Source: Serratia fonticola (lineage in GTDB: Bacteria > Pseudomonadota > Gammaproteobacteria > Enterobacterales > Enterobacteriaceae). Taken from it: a DNA stretch of 64,000 nt. The position numbers and the translations under genes are program-made. Location of the stretch: positions 1,426,001-1,490,000 of the forward strand of contig NZ_CP011254.1 in NCBI RefSeq assembly GCF_001006005.1. The letters are read 5' to 3'. A model generated the notes under the pieces. The model did no database searches, had not been told where the DNA came from, and saw nothing but the letters and a program-made list of their open reading frames with translations. Positions 44,138 through 53,665 of this stretch are shown in pieces (the first letter of the stretch is position 1; the number at the start of each line of letters is the position of its first letter).

Positions 44138-44473
44138 TTAATACCAGATTGCCAACGCCACCAGGCTGATCACCACTAGCCCACACAGCGATGAAGTCAG
44201 CACAAACTGGCTGCGGACACGCTGACAGCGGCGGATGAACTCCGGGTCGTGGTGCTCCATATAGCGTTGCGTAAAGATATAGCGCACCAGCCGTATCTGC
44301 TTGCTCGGCTGGCCGTGCGAAGTAAAGAACCCTCCGCCATCGACGTATTGGTAAAGTAACGGGTCGCAGCCGCGTAAAACAAATAGCAGCGCACGCAGAG
44401 AAGAAAAATACCGGGCCATGTTAATCACACAGACCACACACAATGCCCAAAACAGCGCGACGGTACTAATCAT
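44138..44473 (-). CDS. uspB: Universal stress protein B
   Basis: A 111-residue inner-membrane protein with one hydrophobic segment at each end (about residues 3-22 and 90-110) and a basic, aromatic middle ([20 protein letters not shown]). It matches E. coli UspB in length, ends and neighbourhood. E. coli uspB is RpoS-dependent and linked to ethanol tolerance; its mechanism is unknown. It is divergent from uspA. Confidence 0.93.
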   Translation of the reverse strand: MISTVALFWALCVVCVINMARYFSSLRALLFVLRGCDPLLYQYVDGGGFFTSHGQPSKQIRLVRYIFTQRYMEHHDPEFIRRCQRVRSQFVLTSSLCGLVVISLVALAIWY

Positions 44474-45026
44474 GATAGCCCCCTCAAGGCGTTGTTATCC
44501 CGGCCACCCGCCGGGCCAACGGCCCTACTTCATACCTTATGCTGCCGGAGCCTTGGCTCCCATCCCCCTAGCACCTTACGGACCCGTTGCTACCCACAAC
44601 CTCTGACCGCTTGATGAACAGGCATTACAGCGATCAGAGGAAATAAGTGGGGCCCACATTCACTAGTGTAGAATAATGAAACGCAAACAGATCCCGGTGC
44701 CGCATAAAATTTACAGTCGGGACCAAATTCTTCATCTACTCGCTCTCCGCTCGGATAACCGTCATAAGCTATACTTTGAGCAACAATGCTTATAATTCAA
44801 TCGTTCAAACGGCGGAGAACCGTATAAGCCATAGGATTTTTTGCCCCGGCGGTGTAAAACGGGTGGGGTAAACGTATAAACAAGGGTGATTGATGCGATG
44901 CAGTGTGATCGCCCCAACATATCATTGTGTTATCTGGATGGTACTATGCAGGTAAGGCGAAAGCGCCAAGCTGGAACACTGAATGCCTGCCCCCTTTAAT
45001 CGGCATTATATGGAAGGAGTATTCTC
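44474..45026. other. Divergent uspB/uspA promoter region
   Basis: A 550-base gap with no gene I can support. TATAAT-like boxes occur near 44790-44800 (GCTTATAATTCAAT), and GC-rich short inverted repeats lie near 44495-44515 and 44620-44640. In E. coli this gap holds the uspB and uspA promoters; I cannot assign individual boxes. Confidence 0.4.
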
Positions 45027-45461
45027 ATGGCTTACAAACACATACTGATTGCGGTTGACCTATCACCGGAAAGTAAAATCCTGGTCGAGAAAGCGGTATC
45101 AATGGCGCGGCCGTACAATGCCAAAGTCTCTCTGATCCACGTTGATGTAAACTATTCCGATCTGTATACCGGCCTGATCGACGTCAATCTGGGCGATATG
45201 CAAAAGCGTATTTCCGAAGAAACCCACCATGCGTTAACCGAGCTGTCGCAAAATGCGGGCTATCCCATCACCGAAACCCTGAGCGGCAGCGGCGATTTGG
45301 CGCAGGTGCTGGTTGATGCGATTAAAAAATACGATATGGACCTGGTATTGTGTGGACACCACCAGGATTTCTGGAGCAAGTTGATGTCCTCTGCGCGCCA
45401 GTTAATCAATACGGTACACATTGATATGCTGATTGTGCCGCTGCGCGACGAAGAAAAGTAA
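45027..45461 (+). CDS. uspA: Universal stress protein A
   Basis: A 144-residue cytoplasmic UspA-domain protein, same length as E. coli UspA. It begins [20 protein letters not shown]; the C-terminal part has [20 protein letters not shown]. UspA is induced by growth arrest and many stresses and dimerises. The GAAGGAG ribosome site lies eight bases before the ATG. Confidence 0.96.
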   Translation: MAYKHILIAVDLSPESKILVEKAVSMARPYNAKVSLIHVDVNYSDLYTGLIDVNLGDMQKRISEETHHALTELSQNAGYPITETLSGSGDLAQVLVDAIKKYDMDLVLCGHHQDFWSKLMSSARQLINTVHIDMLIVPLRDEEK

Positions 45462-45484
45462 GTATTCGCTAACCTGTTTGGCCA

Positions 45485-45509
45485 ACGCCCGCCCTGCGCG
45501 GGCGTTTTT
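45485..45509 (+). terminator. Rho-independent terminator of uspA
   Basis: 8-bp stem ACGCCCGC/GCGGGCGT with a 5-base loop followed by T5, 23 bases after uspA. Confidence 0.9.
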
Positions 45510-45643
45510 CATGGTTTCCTGTTATTTATTGCTTGTTAATCAGCCACCCCACAGTGATATAGTCGAGGTAGACACAACATCCTCCCCAACTGTGAGACAC
45601 ATCATAAAAACAGGGGAACCAATATGCTAAACAGGAGCTATCC

Positions 45644-46987
45644 ATGGAACAGGCTGTATCGCTAGAATCCTTTCTAAAATCCTTACAACGTCATAACTCG
45701 CATCAACCGGAATATCTGCAGGCAGTGCGTGAAGTCTTTACCTCTCTGTGGCCATTCATCGAGCGTAATCCTCATTATCGTGACCACGCCCTGTTAGAGC
45801 GCCTGGTAGAGCCTGAGCGTATCATTCAGTTTCGCGTCAGTTGGGTCGACGATCAAGGCAAAGTTCAGGTAAACCGCGCCTACCGTATCCAGTTCAACTC
45901 CGCCATTGGGCCGTATAAAGGGGGGATGCGTTTCCACCCTTCGGTTAATACCTCCATTCTGAAGTTCCTCGGTTTTGAACAGACCTTCAAGAATGCCCTG
46001 ACCACGCTGCCTATGGGCGGCGGCAAGGGTGGCTCAGACTTTGACCCCAAAGGCAAAAGCCAGGGCGAAATCATGCGCTTCTGCCAATCACTGATGACCG
46101 AGCTTTATCGTCATCTGGGTCCAGATACCGACGTGCCAGCCGGGGATATCGGCGTAGGTGGGCGCGAAGTAGGCTTTATGGCCGGCATGATGAAAAAACT
46201 GTCCAACAACACCAGCTGCGTATTCACCGGCAAAGGCCTGTCGTTCGGCGGCAGCCTGATCCGCCCGGAAGCTACCGGTTACGGCCTGGTCTACTTCACC
46301 GATTCAATGCTGCAGCGCCATGGCCTGGGCTTTGAAGGGATGCGTGTCGCGGTTTCCGGCTCCGGTAACGTGGCGCAATACACCATTGAGAAAGCGTTGG
46401 AGCTGGACGCGCGGGTGATCACCGTGTCCGATTCCGGCGGTACCGTGGTGGATGAAGCTGGCTTCACCACTGAAAAACTGGCGCATCTGGCCGAAATCAA
46501 AAACCAGCGCTATGGCCGAGTTGCCGATTACGCCCGCGAGCGTGGCCTGACCTATCTGGCCGGTGAAAGCCCGTGGAACGTGCCGGTGGATATCGCCCTG
46601 CCTTGTGCCACCCAGAACGAGCTGGATCTGGAAGCCGCACAGGTGCTGATCCGTAACGGGGTCAAAGCCGTGGCTGAAGGCGCTAATATGCCAACCACCA
46701 TCCAGGCCACCGATGCCTTCCTGGAAGCGGGCGTGCTGTTCGCACCGGGCAAAGCCGCCAACGCCGGTGGTGTTGCCACTTCCGGGTTAGAGATGGCGCA
46801 AAACGCCGCGCGCCTTAACTGGCGGGCAGAGAAGGTCGATATCCGTTTACGTCACATCATGGCGGATATCCATCAGTCCTGCGTCGAATACGGCGGCGAA
46901 GGCAAGCAAACACATTACGTTCACGGCGCCAACATTGCCGGGTTCGTTAAGATTGCCGATGCGATGCTGGCTCAGGGCGTGCTCTAA
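45644..46987 (+). CDS. gdhA: NADP-specific glutamate dehydrogenase
   Basis: A 447-residue hexameric-type glutamate dehydrogenase, the family length, which aminates 2-oxoglutarate with NADPH. The substrate/catalytic segment is LPMGGGKGGSDFDPKGKS (residues about 122-139) and the nucleotide motif VAVSGSGNVAQYTIEKALEL lies near 232-251. It stands alone between uspA and a nucleotidase gene, where E. coli has dtpB. ATG has AGGAG eight bases upstream. Confidence 0.96.
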   Translation: MEQAVSLESFLKSLQRHNSHQPEYLQAVREVFTSLWPFIERNPHYRDHALLERLVEPERIIQFRVSWVDDQGKVQVNRAYRIQFNSAIGPYKGGMRFHPSVNTSILKFLGFEQTFKNALTTLPMGGGKGGSDFDPKGKSQGEIMRFCQSLMTELYRHLGPDTDVPAGDIGVGGREVGFMAGMMKKLSNNTSCVFTGKGLSFGGSLIRPEATGYGLVYFTDSMLQRHGLGFEGMRVAVSGSGNVAQYTIEKALELDARVITVSDSGGTVVDEAGFTTEKLAHLAEIKNQRYGRVADYARERGLTYLAGESPWNVPVDIALPCATQNELDLEAAQVLIRNGVKAVAEGANMPTTIQATDAFLEAGVLFAPGKAANAGGVATSGLEMAQNAARLNWRAEKVDIRLRHIMADIHQSCVEYGGEGKQTHYVHGANIAGFVKIADAMLAQGVL

Positions 46988-47005
46988 CCTTACCCCTGAA
47001 TGAGA

Positions 47006-47034
47006 AATGCCGGCAGATTCGCCGGCATTTTTTT
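47006..47034 (+). terminator. Rho-independent terminator of gdhA
   Basis: 9-bp stem AATGCCGGC/GCCGGCATT with a 6-base loop followed by a T-run, 18 bases after gdhA. Confidence 0.9.
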
Positions 47035-47056
47035 ATCTGGTTAACTGAGTATTACC

Positions 47057-48952
47057 TCAATTAATAGCCTCGATAATCACCAACCGATCGTTTAACCGCT
47101 GTTTGATGACCGGATCGGTAGCCGCTTGCGCCTGTTGTTGCAGCGCTGCAACCCGTTGCTTCATCATTTGCGGGTCGCTAAACAGTAATTCTTTGACGTT
47201 GATGGAGGCCACGTTGGTATAACGCCCATCATCGGTGGTCGGCACGCTGATCTTGCCGTCATTGAGCAGCTTGTCCACAATCTTGCGCTCACGTTCGTAC
47301 CCTTCCAGCCCCACCAGCTTCCAGCGGTGCATCGCTTTGCCCTGATACTCGCCCTTCTTCACCTCGGTCAGATAGCGAATGGTGAGATTACGAATAGTCC
47401 CCGCTTCCTCACCAAATTCCGCCTTGGTATCTGACAGCACCGGGAACTGCATACCTTCCAGTACTCCGCCTTTCTGCGTCAGGTGACCCATGCGATAGCT
47501 GTTCATCCCCAACTGGATCGGCGTGCTGTCGGTCACCGGGGTGCCGTCGTTCAATTTCAGCTCGGTGATGCGCTGCCCAACGGGTTTACGCAGATCGATG
47601 GTATAAGTCACGCCGTCAAAGAAGTCATTGGTTGAGTATTTGGACGATCGGCGCTGTGGGTTAAAGCTGTAGGTGACATCGCCATCATGCTGCTGGTTGA
47701 AGTAGTCCGCTGACCACTCCATGTACTTTTTCAGCTCTTTACCGGTCAGTTGGTAGACGGTGATTTCACCACCGGCATATTGATAATTGAAGGCGATATC
47801 CTTGGCGGTGATGGTGCCCACGTTCAGCTTCGGCCTGTCGTTATCAATCTGCAACGCGATCACCTGGGCCTTAGGCGCGTAGTGACGGGCTGCCTCCTGA
47901 TACAGGGCGCTGATGCCGGTATCCTGAATATGTACCTGTGGAATGCCTTTCACCGCGTCCGGCGGCACCAGATCCTGGCCGGTCAACTGAGCAATCGGCC
48001 GGTTGGCGTTGGCACGCAGGATGGTATGGAACGGCTGGTAGATCTCTTCGAGCTTTTTGTCGGAGCTGACGCCTTTGATCGGGTAGGTGTAGCTGTCTTT
48101 ATTGATCAGCACGTATTTGCCATTTTGCTGCTCAAATTGCAGATCGATACGCGACAGCGCACGGCCGTATTTGTCCGGCTCGGTGACGATCACGCCGTTG
48201 ATCACCTCTTTATCCACCTTGACGTGCATATGCCCGGCAACGATCGCCGCCAGCTCTGGGTTGGCCCGCGCGATGTCGCCCACGCCGGTGCCCGGCCGCT
48301 GGTTCTCATTATCGATCCCCATATGGGCCACCAGCACGATGGCGTCCACCTGGCCGTGGATCTGCTGGATCACCTTTTTCACCGCCTGTACCGGATCGGT
48401 AAACGTCAGGCCGTCGATGCGATCGGTACCCTTGGCAAACTCGGCGGTCATCGGCGTATCCATGCCGATAATGCCAATCTTCACCCCCTGACGCTCAACG
48501 ATCTTATAGGCGGGCAGGTAAGGCTTGCCGCTGTCCCAGACGATATTACCCGCCAGCGCGGTGCCTTTGAACTGGCTAAGTGGGGTTGCCAGCGCCTTCA
48601 GGCCAAAATCGAATTCGTGGTTGCCCATCACCCATACGTCGTAATCCAGCGCGTTAAAGCCGAGGATCATCGGGCTGGTCTTGTCGTTCTTGAAGGTTTC
48701 AACAAAGTTGCCCTGAATGGTGTCCCCGGCGTCTACCAGGATCACGTTCGGCTGCTGGGCACGGACTTTATGCACCTGGGTGGCAATCTGGCTGAGGCTG
48801 CCCGCCAGGTTCTCGGTGTCGGTAGAGTAATCCCAAGGCACGAAGGTGCCATGCAGATCGGAGGTGCCAAGAATGGTGATATTTACCGGTTCAGCGGCCA
48901 TGGCAGAGGTACTCAAGCAAAGCAGCAGGGAAAGCAGCGTCTTTTTCATCAT
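47057..48952 (-). CDS. Periplasmic bifunctional metallophosphatase/5'-nucleotidase family protein
   Basis: A 631-residue exported protein with signal peptide MMKKTLLSLLLCLSTSAMAA. The N-terminal calcineurin-like metallophosphatase domain (about 24-330) has ILGTSDLHGTF, VDAGDTIQGN, VMGNHEFDFG and AGHMHVKV, the usual metal ligands. The C-terminal 5'-nucleotidase domain (about 335-560) binds the nucleoside. It belongs to the UshA/CpdB superfamily; whether it acts on 5'-nucleotides or 2',3'-cyclic nucleotides cannot be told by eye. The start lacks a clear Shine-Dalgarno sequence. Confidence 0.9.
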   Translation of the reverse strand: MMKKTLLSLLLCLSTSAMAAEPVNITILGTSDLHGTFVPWDYSTDTENLAGSLSQIATQVHKVRAQQPNVILVDAGDTIQGNFVETFKNDKTSPMILGFNALDYDVWVMGNHEFDFGLKALATPLSQFKGTALAGNIVWDSGKPYLPAYKIVERQGVKIGIIGMDTPMTAEFAKGTDRIDGLTFTDPVQAVKKVIQQIHGQVDAIVLVAHMGIDNENQRPGTGVGDIARANPELAAIVAGHMHVKVDKEVINGVIVTEPDKYGRALSRIDLQFEQQNGKYVLINKDSYTYPIKGVSSDKKLEEIYQPFHTILRANANRPIAQLTGQDLVPPDAVKGIPQVHIQDTGISALYQEAARHYAPKAQVIALQIDNDRPKLNVGTITAKDIAFNYQYAGGEITVYQLTGKELKKYMEWSADYFNQQHDGDVTYSFNPQRRSSKYSTNDFFDGVTYTIDLRKPVGQRITELKLNDGTPVTDSTPIQLGMNSYRMGHLTQKGGVLEGMQFPVLSDTKAEFGEEAGTIRNLTIRYLTEVKKGEYQGKAMHRWKLVGLEGYERERKIVDKLLNDGKISVPTTDDGRYTNVASINVKELLFSDPQMMKQRVAALQQQAQAATDPVIKQRLNDRLVIIEAIN

Positions 48953-49065
48953 GTTGTTTCATTATAGTTGATTGTAATTAAACAGGATTATGCGACGCAC
49001 ATCTCAGCGTTACCAGTGACATTGCAGAATGAGCATGGGAAATGTGAGGAAGTTCAATGAATACC

Positions 49066-49615
49066 CCCTCACCCCAACCCTCTCCCACAGGGAGAGGGAG
49101 CTGTTAGCCCCTGCATTTTTTGGAAGTAAAGAGGCAAACTTAGCAAACTCGATCGTCCCCTTAACTAAGGTGCATTATCGGGTTTTCAGACACTCTCGAT
49201 CGGTCTCCCACAGGGAGGAGGAGCTGTTAACCCCTGCTTTTTTGGAAGTAAAGAGGTCATCTCAGCAAACTCGATCGCCCCCTTAACTAAGGTGCATTAT
49301 CGGGTTTTCAGACACTCTCGATCGGTCTCCCACAGGGAGGAGGAGCTGTTAGCCCCTGCTTTTTTGGAAGTAAAGAGGTCATCTCAGCAAACTCGAGCTG
49401 CCCCTTAACCAAGGTGCATTATCGGATTTTCAGACACTCTCGATCGGTCCCCCACAGGGAGAGGGAACTGTTAGCCCCTGCTTTTTTTGGAAGTAAAGAG
49501 GTCATCTCAGCAAACTCGATCGCCCCCTTATCCAAGGTGCGTCACCGAGTTTTTAGACACTCTCGATCGGTCCCCTCTCCTTTTGGGAGAGGGTTAGGGT
49601 GAGGGGCCAAACGCT
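49066..49615. repeat. Tandem array of about four 122-bp units
   Basis: Unit boundaries marked by CCCACAGGGA fall at 49084, 49207, 49329 and 49451, giving periods of 123, 122 and 122 bases, with a fifth partial unit from about 49571. Each unit reads: CCCACAGGGAG hairpin, GAGCTGTTAGCCCCTGC, TTTTTGGAAGTAAAGAGG, AGCAAACTCGATCG, AAGGTGCATTATCGGGTTTT, CAGACACTCTCGATCGGT. The outer edges carry the full CCCTCTCC/GAGAGGG motif, CCCCTCACCCCAACC on the left and its inverted GGTTAGGGTGAGGGG on the right. ORFs inside are artefacts of the repeat. Confidence 0.92.
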
Positions 49616-49619
49616 GATC

Positions 49620-50366
49620 TTACAAAGGCATATAAATATCGAAACGGTGATTTTTGGTGGTCGTGGCAGCATGAGCGGGAACATCGGCCAGCGGAGGGGC
49701 ATAGTCCGGTCGTTTCACCACGACCCTTTTAGTCGCCAGCCTGCGGGCTGGCTCCAGCAAGCCGTCGGCATCATCATCACTGCCCACCAGCGACTGAAAT
49801 ACCCGCATCTCTTTTTTTACCAACGCACTCTTCTGCTTATGCGGATACATTGGGTCGAGATACACCACTTCCGGACGTGGATCGAGATCGCTCAACGCCG
49901 TCAGGCTGGAAGCATGAAGCAACGTCATGCGTTCACGTAGCCAAGGGCCGATCTCCGCATCCTGATAGCCTCGTTGCAAACCGTCTTCCAGCAACGCAGC
50001 GACTACCGGATCACGCTCCAACATGCGAACCTGACAACCCAGCGATGACAACACAAACGCATCACGCCCTAACCCGGCAGTGGCATCCACCACGCTAGGC
50101 ACATAGCTGCCTTTGATGCCTACCGCTTTGGCCACCGCTTCGCCACGGCCGCCGCCGAAACGCCGCCGATGGGCCATCGGGCCAGAGATAAAATCGACGT
50201 AGATAGCGCCAAGCTTTGGCTCGTCGCGCTTACGCAGCTCCAACCGTTCTGGCGTCAGCACCAGCGCCATCGTCGCATCTTCGTCGCTGGTTAGCTGCCA
50301 ACGATCGGCCAAAATAGACAAGGCGCCGGGATCGGCGCCTGCTTCACACAATAAAAACACGCTCAC
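49620..50366 (-). CDS. rsmJ: 16S rRNA (guanine(1516)-N(2))-methyltransferase RsmJ
   Basis: A 248-residue SAM-dependent methyltransferase that modifies G1516 of 16S rRNA. The SAM motif is [19 protein letters not shown] (residues about 92-110), the catalytic-site motif [20 protein letters not shown] near 167-186, with the family signature [20 protein letters not shown] near 64-83. The start is GTG, eight bases after prlC, so the two form one minus-strand operon as in E. coli. Confidence 0.95.
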   Translation of the reverse strand: MSVFLLCEAGADPGALSILADRWQLTSDEDATMALVLTPERLELRKRDEPKLGAIYVDFISGPMAHRRRFGGGRGEAVAKAVGIKGSYVPSVVDATAGLGRDAFVLSSLGCQVRMLERDPVVAALLEDGLQRGYQDAEIGPWLRERMTLLHASSLTALSDLDPRPEVVYLDPMYPHKQKSALVKKEMRVFQSLVGSDDDADGLLEPARRLATKRVVVKRPDYAPPLADVPAHAATTTKNHRFDIYMPL

Positions 50367-50374
50367 TTGGCGGG

Positions 50375-52417
50375 TTACCCTTTAATACCGTAATGGCGCA
50401 GCATAGCATCCAGCTTCGGTTCACGGCCACGGAAGCGTTTGAACAATTCCATCGGCTCTTCGGAACCCCCGCGTGACAGGATGTTATCGAGGAAGGATTG
50501 ACCGGTTTCAGCGTTGAAAATCCCTTCATCTTCAAAGCGCGAGTAGGCATCTGCCGACAACACTTCCGCCCACAGATAGCTGTAGTAACCCGCCGCATAG
50601 CCACCGGCAAAGATATGGCTGAATGCGTGTGGGAAACGGCCCCAGCTTGGTGAAGGGATCACTGCCACCATTTTCTTCACTTCGGCCAGGGTTGGCAGGA
50701 TCTGCGCCCCTTTTTCCGGGCTGTATTCGGCGTGCATACGGAAATCGAACAGGCCAAACTCCAGCTGACGCAGGATAAACAGCGCCGCCTGATAGTTTTT
50801 CGCTTCCAGCATTTTGTCCAGCAGGGCTTTCGGCAGTGGTTCGCCAGTCTGGAAGTGACCAGAGATAAATGCCAATGCCTCCGGCTCCCAGCACCAGTTT
50901 TCCATAAACTGGCTTGGCAGCTCTACCGCATCCCAAGGCACACCGTTGATACCAGAAACCCCGGCGGTATCGATCTGCGTCAGCATATGGTGCAAACCGT
51001 GGCCAAACTCATGGAACAGCGTGGTGACTTCGTTATGGGTAAACAGCGCCGGCTGGTCACCCAGTGGGCGGTTAAAGTTACAGGTCAGATAAGCCACCGG
51101 CTTTTGCAATTCGCCATTGGCTTTGTGCAGGCTGCCGACGCAATCATCCATCCATGCACCACCGCGCTTGTTCTCGCGGGCATACAAGTCCAGATAGAAG
51201 CTGCCGCGCAGTTCACCTTTGGCATCGAACAGATCGAAGAAACGCACCTCTGGATGCCAGGTATCGACACCCTGACGCTCTTTGGCGGTGATACCGTAAA
51301 TGCGGTTAACCACTTCGAACAGCCCTTCCAGCACACGCTGTTCCGGGAAATATGGGCGCAGTTGCTCATCACTGATGGAGAACAGATGTTGCTTCTGTTT
51401 TTCTCCGTAATAACTGATATCCCAAGCCTCTAGCTCATCCACACCATAGTGCTGCTTGGCAAAGGCACGAAGCTGTGCCAGTTCCTGTTCTGCCTGTGGG
51501 CGAGCGCGCTTGGCCAGATCGCTCAGGAAACCGAGCACCTGCTCCGGGCTTTCTGCCATCTTGGTCGCCAGCGATTTGTCCGCATAGCTGGCAAAACCCA
51601 GCAACTGTGCCAGTTCATGGCGCAGAGCCAGCGTTTCCGCCATTACTTCGCTGTTATCCCACTTACCGGCATTTGGCCCCTGATCGGAGGCCCGGGTGGT
51701 GAAGGCACGATACATCTCTTCACGCAGCGCCTGGTTATCGGCATAGGTCATTACCGGCAAATAGCTCGGCATATCCAGCGTCAGCAACCAGCCTTCCTGC
51801 TCTTTGGCCTGTGCCATCGCCTGAGCTTGGGCCAGCGCGCTTTCCGGCAGGCCACTCAGCTCATTCACATCGGTAATCAACTTGCTCCAGCCCATGGTGG
51901 CATCGAGCACATTGTTGCTGTAGGTCGAACCCAGTTCGGACAGACGCGCCACGATCTCGCCGTAACGCTTTTGTTTTTCCTTTGGCAGGCCAATGCCCGA
52001 CAGCTCAAAATCACGCAGCGCGTTTTCTACCGACTTGCGCTGTGGCGCGGTCAGTTTGGCAAAGCCTTCGCCCTCTTTCAGATTACGATAGGCCTGGTAC
52101 AGCCCTTCATGCTGGCCCACCCAAGTACCGTATTCGGAAAGCAGCGGCAACGCCTGTTCGTAAGCTTCGCGCAGTTCCGGGCTGTTTTTTACCGAGTTTA
52201 GGTGACCAACAGGTGACCAGATGCGTGACAGGCGATCGTCAGATTCGGCCAGCGGCTGACACAGATTTTCCCAGGTAAACGGCCCCGGTTGTGCCACGAC
52301 GCGCTCAACCGCAGCACGGCAGTCAGCCAATGCGGATGTCACAGCAGGGACGATATCTTCAGGGCGAATGGCAGAAAACGGCGGTAAGGCAAACGGTGTC
52401 AGCAACGCATTGGTCAT
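50375..52417 (-). CDS. prlC: Oligopeptidase A PrlC
   Basis: A 680-residue M3-family zinc metallopeptidase, exactly the E. coli length. It degrades peptides, including cleaved signal peptides, in the cytoplasm. The HExxH zinc motif is in [17 protein letters not shown] near residue 470. ATG 52417 ([17 protein letters not shown]) is preferred over the ORF start at 52456, with AGGAC seven bases upstream. rsmJ follows in the same operon. Confidence 0.96.
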   Translation of the reverse strand: MTNALLTPFALPPFSAIRPEDIVPAVTSALADCRAAVERVVAQPGPFTWENLCQPLAESDDRLSRIWSPVGHLNSVKNSPELREAYEQALPLLSEYGTWVGQHEGLYQAYRNLKEGEGFAKLTAPQRKSVENALRDFELSGIGLPKEKQKRYGEIVARLSELGSTYSNNVLDATMGWSKLITDVNELSGLPESALAQAQAMAQAKEQEGWLLTLDMPSYLPVMTYADNQALREEMYRAFTTRASDQGPNAGKWDNSEVMAETLALRHELAQLLGFASYADKSLATKMAESPEQVLGFLSDLAKRARPQAEQELAQLRAFAKQHYGVDELEAWDISYYGEKQKQHLFSISDEQLRPYFPEQRVLEGLFEVVNRIYGITAKERQGVDTWHPEVRFFDLFDAKGELRGSFYLDLYARENKRGGAWMDDCVGSLHKANGELQKPVAYLTCNFNRPLGDQPALFTHNEVTTLFHEFGHGLHHMLTQIDTAGVSGINGVPWDAVELPSQFMENWCWEPEALAFISGHFQTGEPLPKALLDKMLEAKNYQAALFILRQLEFGLFDFRMHAEYSPEKGAQILPTLAEVKKMVAVIPSPSWGRFPHAFSHIFAGGYAAGYYSYLWAEVLSADAYSRFEDEGIFNAETGQSFLDNILSRGGSEEPMELFKRFRGREPKLDAMLRHYGIKG

Positions 52418-52769
52418 AGAGGAAGTCCTGATTAGGGTGGTGGACCCGATGCGCACATCAGGCCAGACAAAGATAAGCTTCTATCTAACATGGTGCCAAC
52501 CAGTGGGAAAATCAATGGTCATCACCTGCTTCTTCGCTAGCGGGTGTTTCATTCATCCCAGTGCTATACCAATTTAATCGAACAGCTCCCAGGCATGATT
52601 GAGTTCATTTGCCAAGATATTGAACACATACTGAGCAAAGCTAGTTTATGGCCTTGAGTTAGCCGGAGCACAGGGGGAATGAACGATACGGCGCCCCTAA
52701 AAATTCAGCAATATCGCCACCTTGTCACCAATCTAAACGACAGGATTGTTTGAATTTTAGCCCCCTCTA

Positions 52770-52788
52770 TATTATGATTAGATCATAA
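52770..52788 (+). promoter_or_regulatory. Promoter and operator-like palindrome of the TumE/HTH pair
   Basis: TATTAT (52770-52775) fits a -10 with TTGTTT (52746-52751) as -35, spacer 18. A perfect 7-bp inverted repeat TTATGAT-TAG-ATCATAA (52772-52788) overlaps the -10, as expected for an autoregulated toxin/antitoxin promoter. The remainder of the 52418-52769 gap shows no gene. Confidence 0.6.
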
Positions 52789-52806
52789 ATATCACAAGGA
52801 AGAGAT

Positions 52807-53172
52807 ATGCAACATGATCCTAGTTTAGATTATCTCATTGAATTACATGGACAACGAGTTAACCGAGAGGATGGCTACTGGTGGAAAATTGAGGCATGGC
52901 AAGTTAAGCCCAATAATTTTATTCCACATGGCATCCGATACAACCTCACGGTGCATGATAAGCACAACACGAGGGTGTTTGGCATGGATAACGCCCACGC
53001 CATAAAACCACCGAAGAAAGGCAAGTATACTGGGCGACTGGTATATGACCATATCCATAGAACGCCCAGAGATAAGGGGTACCCTTATGAGTTTACCTCC
53101 GCATCCCAGTTGCTCCAGGACTTCTTTGAGAAGATGGATGAAGCGATCGCAGAAAGAGAAAAGAGAGGGTAG
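52807..53172 (+). CDS. Predicted TumE-type (DUF6516) toxin
   Basis: A 121-residue soluble protein resembling the DUF6516/TumE toxin family. Family-like elements are WKIEAWQV, PHGIRYNLTVHD (about 39-50), VFGMDNAHAIKPPKKG (about 57-72), YDHIHRTPRDKGYPYEF (about 79-95) and the C-terminal helix QLLQDFFEKMDEAIAE. Family members pair with a downstream HTH protein, as here: the next gene starts five bases after the stop. The mode of toxicity is not known to me. It splits prlC from rlmJ, and the leader is AT-rich, consistent with acquisition. Confidence 0.75.
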   Translation: MQHDPSLDYLIELHGQRVNREDGYWWKIEAWQVKPNNFIPHGIRYNLTVHDKHNTRVFGMDNAHAIKPPKKGKYTGRLVYDHIHRTPRDKGYPYEFTSASQLLQDFFEKMDEAIAEREKRG

Positions 53173-53177
53173 GCGTA

Positions 53178-53561
53178 ATGAAAGCACTGATCGGTGTAAT
53201 GTCTGAAGATCTTATACGCAGGAGAACGCTGGCGATAGCCAAAGGAGATTACAAGCCCGAGCCAGGGGAACCAAAGGTTTGGTTTACCTCCATGATTGCC
53301 CTCGCGCAGGTGCTAAGCAATGAAAATATAGCGCTGCTGCGGCTGATGGATGAGCAAAAACCAAAAACGCTAACGGAGTTGGCCGATCTTTCAGGCCGAA
53401 AAATCAGTAATCTGTCGGTTACCCTAAAAACGCTTAATTCACATGGCTTTGTCAGGCTGGAGAAAGACGGGCGTAGCGTTAAACCTGTCGCACTGTTTAC
53501 CGACTTCGATATCCAGGTAAACCAAAAATATGCAACAATGCAGTCTCAGGAAGTCGCATAG
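53178..53561 (+). CDS. HTH protein, predicted antitoxin/regulator partner of the TumE-type toxin
   Basis: A 127-residue protein with a winged HTH (about residues 50-105): NENIALLRLMDEQKPKTLTE, LADLSGRKISNLSVTLKTLN, SHGFVRLEKDGRSVKPVA. The N-terminus (MSEDLIRRRTLAIAKGDYKP) is basic. It resembles the MarR-like/HVO_A0114-type DNA-binding proteins found beside DUF6516 genes. It probably binds the palindrome at 52772-52788 and represses the pair. The antitoxin role is inferred from family pairing and tight linkage. Confidence 0.75.
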   Translation: MKALIGVMSEDLIRRRTLAIAKGDYKPEPGEPKVWFTSMIALAQVLSNENIALLRLMDEQKPKTLTELADLSGRKISNLSVTLKTLNSHGFVRLEKDGRSVKPVALFTDFDIQVNQKYATMQSQEVA

Positions 53562-53665
53562 TTTTAAGCCAGGTTTTTTCAGGCTTTTTCACGTCTAGCA
53601 CCCTCAACCTGCCAGAATAAATGCTTTCGATAATAGTGTATTAAAATCAATCGGATAAAAACGCC

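Noticed and set aside
47750..48967. 405-codon plus-strand ORF across the nucleotidase gene
   Set aside because: Antisense shadow of a protein with clear metallophosphatase motifs.
49029..49602. Short ORFs inside the tandem repeats (85 and 62 codons)
   Set aside because: They repeat the same translated unit (HYRVFRHSRSV...), an artefact of a 122-bp repeat without ribosome sites.
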